Positions 23,843 through 27,880 of a DNA stretch of 27,880 nucleotides are shown piece by piece. Origin of the DNA: an uncultured Oscillospiraceae bacterium (GTDB lineage Bacteria > Bacillota > Clostridia > Oscillospirales > Acutalibacteraceae); the NCBI GenBank assembly GCA_900542375.1, contig UQNI01000018.1, positions 1 through 27,880 of the forward strand. The letters run 5' to 3'. The position numbers and the translations under genes are program-made. The notes below the pieces were generated by a model. That model worked only from the letters and a program-made list of their open reading frames with translations. It ran no database searches and was not told where the DNA came from. The stretch's first letter is position 1; every line of letters begins with the position of its first letter.

Positions 23843-24124
23843 TTAGCTGCGGCTGATTTTTAGTACAATTTCCTCTTCCAAATAAGCAGGAATTTTCTCT
23901 AAAAACGTTTTTAAATGAGTTGTTTGGTTATGTTTTTCCACACTTTCATCATCAGCCCAATTTTCTACAATGATATATTCGTTGTGATGCTTTACATTTC
24001 TAAAATGGTCATAAAATAAACAACCGTCATCCTGACGAGATTTTTGTACCATATCGTCTAAAAATGCCAGATAATCTTGTTCTTTTTCTGCTTTCACTTT
24101 TAACAGTACGTTGATGGTAATCAT
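23843..24124 (-). CDS. Small ABM-domain protein (putative quinol monooxygenase)
   Basis: A 93-residue protein of the antibiotic-biosynthesis-monooxygenase fold, a dimeric alpha-beta barrel. ATG 24124 is chosen because GGAGGA lies six bases upstream; the in-frame start 16 codons earlier adds a stretch with no ribosome binding site. Typical features are ITINVLLKVKAEKEQDYLAFLDD, then the DDGCLFYDHFRNVKHHNEYIIVENWADDESVEKHNQTTHLKTF pattern with its central and C-terminal histidines. Relatives such as YgiN act on quinols; others have heme-degrading or unknown roles, so the substrate is open. It is the last gene after the SDR reductase, with an 80-bp gap that may hold its own promoter. Confidence 0.8.
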   Translation of the reverse strand: MITINVLLKVKAEKEQDYLAFLDDMVQKSRQDDGCLFYDHFRNVKHHNEYIIVENWADDESVEKHNQTTHLKTFLEKIPAYLEEEIVLKISRS

Positions 24125-24204
24125 GAGAAGTCCTCCAGTTTCATTTATAAAAAATATAAGTATCTTATTCATGGAGACACTATATTTTTGGGCTTAAATT
24201 TTTG

Positions 24205-24948
24205 TTAAATGACCATACCGCCGTTAATGCCAAATACTTGACCTGTGATAAAATCAGAATGGTCCGAAGCTAAAAAGCCTACCATTTGGGCAACATCTTC
24301 CGTCGTTCCAATGACTCCCAAAGGGGTTTCTTCTTTTAGCATCTCCAGAGTTTGTTTATCCAAATGGCTGTTCATAGCAGTTTTTATCACGCCGGGTGCT
24401 ACGCAGTTTACTTGGATGTGAGAGGGGCCCACTTCTTTTGCAAGTGCTTTTGTCAAACCAATGACGGCCGCTTTAGAGGCGGAGTAGTGGACTTCGCAGG
24501 ATGCTCCTACTTGTCCCCACATAGAAGAAATATTGATGATTTTTCCGTTTTTGTTGTGAATCATATCCGTCAATGCCTGCCGGCAGCATAAGAACATGCT
24601 CTTTACATTTACTGAAAACATCGTGTCCCATTCTGCTTCTGTAATGTCTGAAAATAACTTCTGTTGTGAAATTCCTGTATTGTTTACCAGCAATGAAACA
24701 GTGCCCAAATGTTTTTTTGTTTCTTCAAACATAATTTTTACTTGAGAAGCATTGGATACATCTGCGCAAATGGCAATTGCTTTATTTCCCAGAGAATGTT
24801 TGTTTAACTCTGCGGCAAGTTCTACTGCACAAGTTTCACTGCGGAAATAATTAATGGCAACATTGTAACCTTGCTCAAATAACTGCTGTACAATTGCTTT
24901 TCCAATACCGCGGGAACCGCCGGTTACCAGTGCGGTGGGATACATCAT
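24205..24948 (-). CDS. SDR-family reductase; FabG-like, candidate EF-P 5-aminopentanone reductase
   Basis: A 247-residue short-chain dehydrogenase/reductase. The cofactor loop is TGGSRGIGKA, the catalytic Ser and Tyr/Lys are in ISSMWGQVG and YSASK, and VAPGVIKT follows. NNTG replaces the usual NNAG. The ISQQKLFSDITEAEWDTMF and SSMWGQVGASCEVHYSASKAAVIGLTKALAKEVGPS stretches resemble clostridial proteins named elongation factor P 5-aminopentanone reductase (the YmfI group), which completes an EF-P lysine modification in B. subtilis. A FabG role in fatty-acid synthesis is less likely because no other fab gene is near. GGAGG is seven bases upstream of ATG 24948. It begins 19 bp after the rsmE stop, so the two are probably one operon of translation-related genes. 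Confidence 0.87.
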   Translation of the reverse strand: MMYPTALVTGGSRGIGKAIVQQLFEQGYNVAINYFRSETCAVELAAELNKHSLGNKAIAICADVSNASQVKIMFEETKKHLGTVSLLVNNTGISQQKLFSDITEAEWDTMFSVNVKSMFLCCRQALTDMIHNKNGKIINISSMWGQVGASCEVHYSASKAAVIGLTKALAKEVGPSHIQVNCVAPGVIKTAMNSHLDKQTLEMLKEETPLGVIGTTEDVAQMVGFLASDHSDFITGQVFGINGGMVI

Positions 24949-24967
24949 AAAAACACCTCCTGATGCT

Positions 24968-25693
24968 TTATGTCATATTGCCTGTTGTCAACATAATTGC
25001 CGCCAAAGCAGCAACGGGTGCTGTTTCTGTTCTTAGAATACGTGGCCCTAAAGTGGCTTTTTTTGCTCCTAAGTCAAGGGCGAATTGTACTTCTTCCTCT
25101 GAAAATCCACCTTCAGGACCAATAAAGATAGAGTATGCTTTACAGGAAGAGTCAATGCATTGCTGCAAAGACTGTCCTCCGCCTTCGTAGAAGAAGAGAA
25201 CTGTGCTTTCTGAAGCAGATTGTCTTAGTGCGGCTGAAAAGTCCGTTAAGGGGCTTACAGGAGGCAATATTCCCCTGCCGCATTGCTTCGCTGCTTCAAA
25301 GGAAATCTTCTGCCACCGTTCTACCTTTTTTTGAGCAGATTTTTGGTCAGGACGTGATACACACCGTTGTGTTAGCATAGGTACAATGCGGGTAACCCCC
25401 ATTTCTACTGCCTTTTGAACAACACTGTCCATTTTATCAGATTTGGGAAGCCCCTGATATAATGTTACAGATACAGAAGGTTCGCTGATAGTGGGGACAG
25501 AACTGTTCACGGATACCACAACTTGATGCTCGTCCATAGAGGAGATGGTGCAGTGATAATCCATACCTTGACCGTTGCAAAGGACTAAAGATTCTCCGAC
25601 CTTCATACGTAAAGATTTTGTAATATGCTTGCTGTCTTCTCCTGTAATAATCGCTTGACGGCTCGGAGATTCATTGATGAAAAATCTTGGCAT
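24968..25693 (-). CDS. rsmE: 16S rRNA (uracil-1498-N3) methyltransferase
   Basis: A 241-residue SPOUT-class methyltransferase that modifies U1498 in the 30S decoding region. The N-terminal PUA-like domain starts MPRFFINE; the catalytic part carries LYQGLPKSDKMDSVVQKAVEMGV, the SAM-binding IFIGPEGGFSEEEV and the knot segment LGPRILRTETA, all hallmarks of RsmE. ATG 25693 is preferred to an in-frame GTG at 25702 since GAGGTG is then properly spaced. It has its own promoter at 25722-25750 downstream of the glyS terminator and is followed closely by the SDR gene. The usual neighbour prmA is absent. Confidence 0.95.
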   Translation of the reverse strand: MPRFFINESPSRQAIITGEDSKHITKSLRMKVGESLVLCNGQGMDYHCTISSMDEHQVVVSVNSSVPTISEPSVSVTLYQGLPKSDKMDSVVQKAVEMGVTRIVPMLTQRCVSRPDQKSAQKKVERWQKISFEAAKQCGRGILPPVSPLTDFSAALRQSASESTVLFFYEGGGQSLQQCIDSSCKAYSIFIGPEGGFSEEEVQFALDLGAKKATLGPRILRTETAPVAALAAIMLTTGNMT

Positions 25694-25721
25694 AAAAGTC
25701 ACCTCTTTGTTTATTGTCTTT

Positions 25722-25750
25722 ATTTTATCACATGCTGTATCCGGCGTAAA
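25722..25750 (-). promoter_or_regulatory. Sigma-A promoter of rsmE
   Basis: On the minus strand, TTTACG (25745-25750) and TAAAAT (25722-25727) are 17 nt apart, about 30 bp before the rsmE start. Confidence 0.65.
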
Positions 25751-25773
25751 TAACTTTTCCTGTCTTTGCTAAA

Positions 25774-25809
25774 TAGAAAAAGAAAAGAGGCTTTCATATA
25801 AAGCCTCTT
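25774..25809 (-). terminator. Intrinsic terminator of glyS
   Basis: 25785-25794 pairs perfectly with 25800-25809 (10 bp, AAGAGGCTTT) around a 5-nt loop; on the minus strand a T-rich tract follows. It lies 5 bp beyond the glyS stop codon. Confidence 0.88.
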
Positions 25810-25814
25810 AATAG

Positions 25815-27188
25815 TTAAAATTCTAATTTTTTATTGATATAATCAACCAAATTATCAATTGCAATGCGTTCCTGCTGCATGGTATCGCGGTCGCGGACAG
25901 TAACGCATTGGTCTTCCAAGCTGTCAAAATCGTAAGTAATACAGAATGGAGTACCAATTTCGTCCTGTCTGCGGTAACGTTTACCAATAGAGCCTGCATC
26001 GTCATATTCCACCATAAAATGTTTTGATAACATTGCGCGTACTTCTTCCGCTTTTTCACCTAATTTTTTGGAAAGAGGTAAAATAGCTGCTTTATATGGA
26101 GCAAGAAACGGATGCAGTCTCATCACGATACGAGTGTCCTTTTCATCAATGACTTCTTCGTCATAAGCGTCACATAAAAATGCAAGTGCAATACGGTCGG
26201 CTCCCAAAGATGGCTCAATGACATAAGGAATGTAGCGCTCGTTTGTTTCAGGGTCAAAATACTCCAGGCTTTTGCCCGAATGTGTCTGATGCTGTGTGAG
26301 GTCGTAGTTTGTTCTGTCTGCAATGCCCCATAGTTCTCCCCAGCCGAATGGGAACAAAAATTCAATATCAGTAGTAGCGGTGGAGTAAAATGAGAGTTCT
26401 TCAGCGCTATGGTCACGCAAACGAATGTTTTCTTCTGCAATACCCAAGTTCAAAATGAATTGTTTGCAGTAATCTTTCCAATAATAGAACCAGTCAAGGT
26501 CTGTACCCGGTTTGCAGAAGAATTCCAGCTCCATTTGTTCAAATTCACGAGTACGGAAAACAAAGTTGCCGGGAGTAATTTCGTTACGGAAAGATTTTCC
26601 GATTTGTGCTACACCGAACGGTAGTTTACGACGTGTAGTACGCTGAATATTGGCAAAGTTTACAAAAATGCCTTGTGCTGTTTCTGGGCGCAGAAAAATT
26701 TCGTTTTTTGCATCTTCTGTTACGCCTTGGAATGTTTTGAACATGAGGTTAAATTTACGAATATCTGTAAAATTTGTGGAGCCGCAAGCAGGACATGCCA
26801 CTTTATGCTCGCGGATATAGTCGGCCATTTGCTCGAAAGTCATAGCATTTGCATCACCGCCGACCTCTTCAATTAATTTATCTGCACGGTGACGTGTTTT
26901 GCATTCACGGCAGTCCATAAGAGGGTCAGAAAATCCGCCAACGTGTCCGGAAGCAACCCAAACCTGCGGATTCATTAAAATAGCGGAATCAAGCCCTACA
27001 TTATAAGGACTTTCTTGGACGAATTTTTTTAACCATGCTTTTTTCACATTGTTTTTGAATTCAACACCCAAAGGTCCGTAATCCCAAGTGTTGGATAGTC
27101 CGCCGTAAATTTCGGAGCCTTGATATACATAGCCTCTGTTTTTACAAAGAGCTACAATTTTTTCCATGGTTTTTTCGCTGTTCAACAT
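25815..27188 (-). CDS. glyS: Glycyl-tRNA synthetase, homodimeric type
   Basis: A 457-residue class II synthetase of the single-chain alpha-2 type (as in Clostridia, Gram-positives, archaea and eukaryotes), not the alpha2-beta2 type of E. coli. Motifs: GLSNTWDYGPLG, a zinc-finger-like pair (CRECKTRH and CPACGST), RPETAQGIFVNF, motif 2 in FRNEITPGNFVFRTREFEQMELEFF, and motif 3 in PYVIEPSLGADRIALAFL, with the anticodon-binding domain after about residue 350. GGAGG precedes ATG 27188. The gtrA-like gene upstream ends 18 bp before, so glyS is probably transcribed with it from 27666-27694. I saw no T-box leader upstream, although many Firmicute synthetase genes carry one. Confidence 0.97.
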   Translation of the reverse strand: MLNSEKTMEKIVALCKNRGYVYQGSEIYGGLSNTWDYGPLGVEFKNNVKKAWLKKFVQESPYNVGLDSAILMNPQVWVASGHVGGFSDPLMDCRECKTRHRADKLIEEVGGDANAMTFEQMADYIREHKVACPACGSTNFTDIRKFNLMFKTFQGVTEDAKNEIFLRPETAQGIFVNFANIQRTTRRKLPFGVAQIGKSFRNEITPGNFVFRTREFEQMELEFFCKPGTDLDWFYYWKDYCKQFILNLGIAEENIRLRDHSAEELSFYSTATTDIEFLFPFGWGELWGIADRTNYDLTQHQTHSGKSLEYFDPETNERYIPYVIEPSLGADRIALAFLCDAYDEEVIDEKDTRIVMRLHPFLAPYKAAILPLSKKLGEKAEEVRAMLSKHFMVEYDDAGSIGKRYRRQDEIGTPFCITYDFDSLEDQCVTVRDRDTMQQERIAIDNLVDYINKKLEF

Positions 27189-27206
27189 ATTTATTATCCT
27201 CCACGC

Positions 27207-27635
27207 TTACTTTTGTTTTGTATGCTGTTTATTATTAAATATAAATAATTTACTGAATATATAATTCATAATAATTACAATTATGTTGGAAATAATTTTA
27301 ACAATCCATACATTAATGCCCCATAGATCTGCCATTAGCCATACGACCAGCATATCAAATCCTAGGGAAATCAAACGAGCGATTAAAAAGAAAACGGTTT
27401 CTTTCAATAATACTTTTTTATCTGTAGATTTGCTGTTAAATACAAAAATTTTATTTGTGACAAAAGCAAATATAACAGATAGTATCCACGCAATTGTATT
27501 GGACAAATAAATATCCCATTTTAAAATATCTGACAATAAGCCGCATACTGCAATATTGATAGCAGTTGTTAAAATACCAAAAACAAGGTACAGAATGGTT
27601 TCTTTATTAATCAGCTTTTTCCACAACTTTTCCAA
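27207..27635 (-). CDS. GtrA-family membrane protein
   Basis: A 142-residue protein with four hydrophobic segments (about residues 14-35, 44-64, 80-101 and 108-132) and the GtrA pattern: FGILTTAINIAVCGLL at the first segment, FVTNKIFVFNS after the second, and NYIFSKLFIF at the end. GtrA proteins are small membrane proteins thought to help move undecaprenyl-phosphate-linked glucose or other sugars across the membrane during glycosylation of wall or surface polymers; no glycosyltransferase is near. The start is TTG 27635, preceded by GGAGG seven bases upstream. It is the first gene of a probable operon with glyS, an unrelated function, perhaps a chance arrangement. Confidence 0.87.
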   Translation of the reverse strand: MEKLWKKLINKETILYLVFGILTTAINIAVCGLLSDILKWDIYLSNTIAWILSVIFAFVTNKIFVFNSKSTDKKVLLKETVFFLIARLISLGFDMLVVWLMADLWGINVWIVKIISNIIVIIMNYIFSKLFIFNNKQHTKQK

Positions 27636-27665
27636 ATTTTCGCCTCCAAGGTACTATATTCTTAT

Positions 27666-27694
27666 AGTGTACCATTACAAATGAATACATGCAA
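27666..27694 (-). promoter_or_regulatory. Probable sigma-A promoter of gtrA-glyS
   Basis: On the minus strand, TTGCAT (27689-27694) and TACACT (27666-27671) are 17 nt apart, about 30 bp before the gtrA TTG start. Confidence 0.5.
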
Positions 27695-27755
27695 GCCGAA
27701 ATCCGTAAGAAAAATTGTGAATTACAATATTTTTATAAAAAAATAAAAAAAGGGG

Positions 27756-27784
27756 TTGACGAAATGTTTAATATGCGATATAAT
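27756..27784 (+). promoter_or_regulatory. Strong sigma-A promoter of the tRNA-Pro gene
   Basis: TTGACG at 27756-27761 and a perfect TATAAT at 27779-27784 are 17 nt apart. The tRNA begins about 40 bp further on. Confidence 0.85.
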
Positions 27785-27826
27785 CAACAGGCGAGTTCAA
27801 AAGCAGATAGTTTTTGAAGCATAAAT

Positions 27827-27880
27827 CGAGGTGTAGCTCAGTTTGGTAGAGTGCTTGGTTTGGGACCAAGATGCCGCAGG
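27827..27880 (+). tRNA. tRNA-Pro (anticodon UGG), 3' end outside the window
   Basis: The first 54 bases are present: acceptor strand CGAGGTG, D-arm TAGCTCAGTTTGGTAGAG, and an anticodon stem CTTGG/CCAAG enclosing TTTGGGA, which gives anticodon TGG. The variable region has begun; the T-arm and 3' acceptor strand lie beyond the right edge. It may be the first of a tRNA cluster. Confidence 0.92.

Noticed and set aside
27189..27206. T-box or other leader riboswitch before glyS
   Set aside because: Only 18 bp separate glyS from the gene upstream, leaving no room for a leader; the gtrA leader of about 30 nt is also too short.

Overview
The window looks like ordinary chromosome of a low-GC, Gram-positive anaerobe of the class Clostridia, probably a gut member of the Oscillospirales/Ruminococcaceae type. 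The grounds are AT-rich intergenic DNA with textbook sigma-A promoters (TTGACA/TATAAT, 17-nt spacing), strong AGGAGG ribosome binding sites, frequent TTG starts, a homodimeric-type glycyl-tRNA synthetase, a zapA gene, a DNA polymerase I without proofreading motifs and a GTP-dependent PEP carboxykinase. The taxonomic placement is inference from gene content; no 16S gene is present.

Layout. (1) 2-2616, minus strand: a zapA-type cell-division gene with a long disordered tail, then a U32 peptidase/RlhA-like gene cut by the left edge. (2) 3035-7499, plus strand: glycogen phosphorylase and a GH13 alpha-glycosidase, a glycogen/maltodextrin breakdown pair separated by an intrinsic terminator. (3) 7743-8798: a zinc alcohol dehydrogenase with its own promoter and a Rex-like palindrome. 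(4) 9097-13527, minus strand: a 1476-residue secreted surface protein with an SdrD-like B domain, two near-identical Cna-B repeats and an atypical cell-wall sorting tail. (5) 13957-14934, minus: a dus-family tRNA-dihydrouridine synthase. (6) 14935-15477: a gene-free stretch holding a tandem array of 100-bp units upstream of polA. (7) 15478-19845, plus: polA, an rlmA-like rRNA methyltransferase and an alpha/beta hydrolase. (8) 19938-21877, plus: a compact operon of a low-molecular-weight (probably arginine) phosphatase, rimI and tsaD. (9) 22014-23783: pckG. (10) 23843-27635, minus: gtrA-like gene, glyS, rsmE, an SDR reductase and a small monooxygenase-fold protein. (11) A tRNA-Pro(UGG) with a strong promoter is cut by the right edge.

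Most genes are housekeeping: translation and RNA modification (glyS, dus, rlmA, rsmE, rimI, tsaD, possibly an EF-P modifying reductase and RlhA), replication and division (polA, zapA), and central carbon metabolism (glgP, GH13, adh, pckG). No phage, transposon, CRISPR or toxin-antitoxin module is visible.

The most unusual element is the array at 15124-15422: three direct copies of a ~100-bp unit (plus a degenerate fourth at about 15035-15123). Each copy can fold into a long hairpin and most have a second, shorter one. Paired arms change together between copies, and each unit ends with a sigma-A -10-like box. The last box is the best candidate promoter for polA. I know of no described element with this form; it could be a tandem set of small RNA genes or a repeat-based promoter/leader controlling polA. 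Secondary points of interest are the Lys/Thr-rich tail on glycogen phosphorylase, a 19-bp hairpin upstream of glgP, and the atypical sorting signal of the surface protein.
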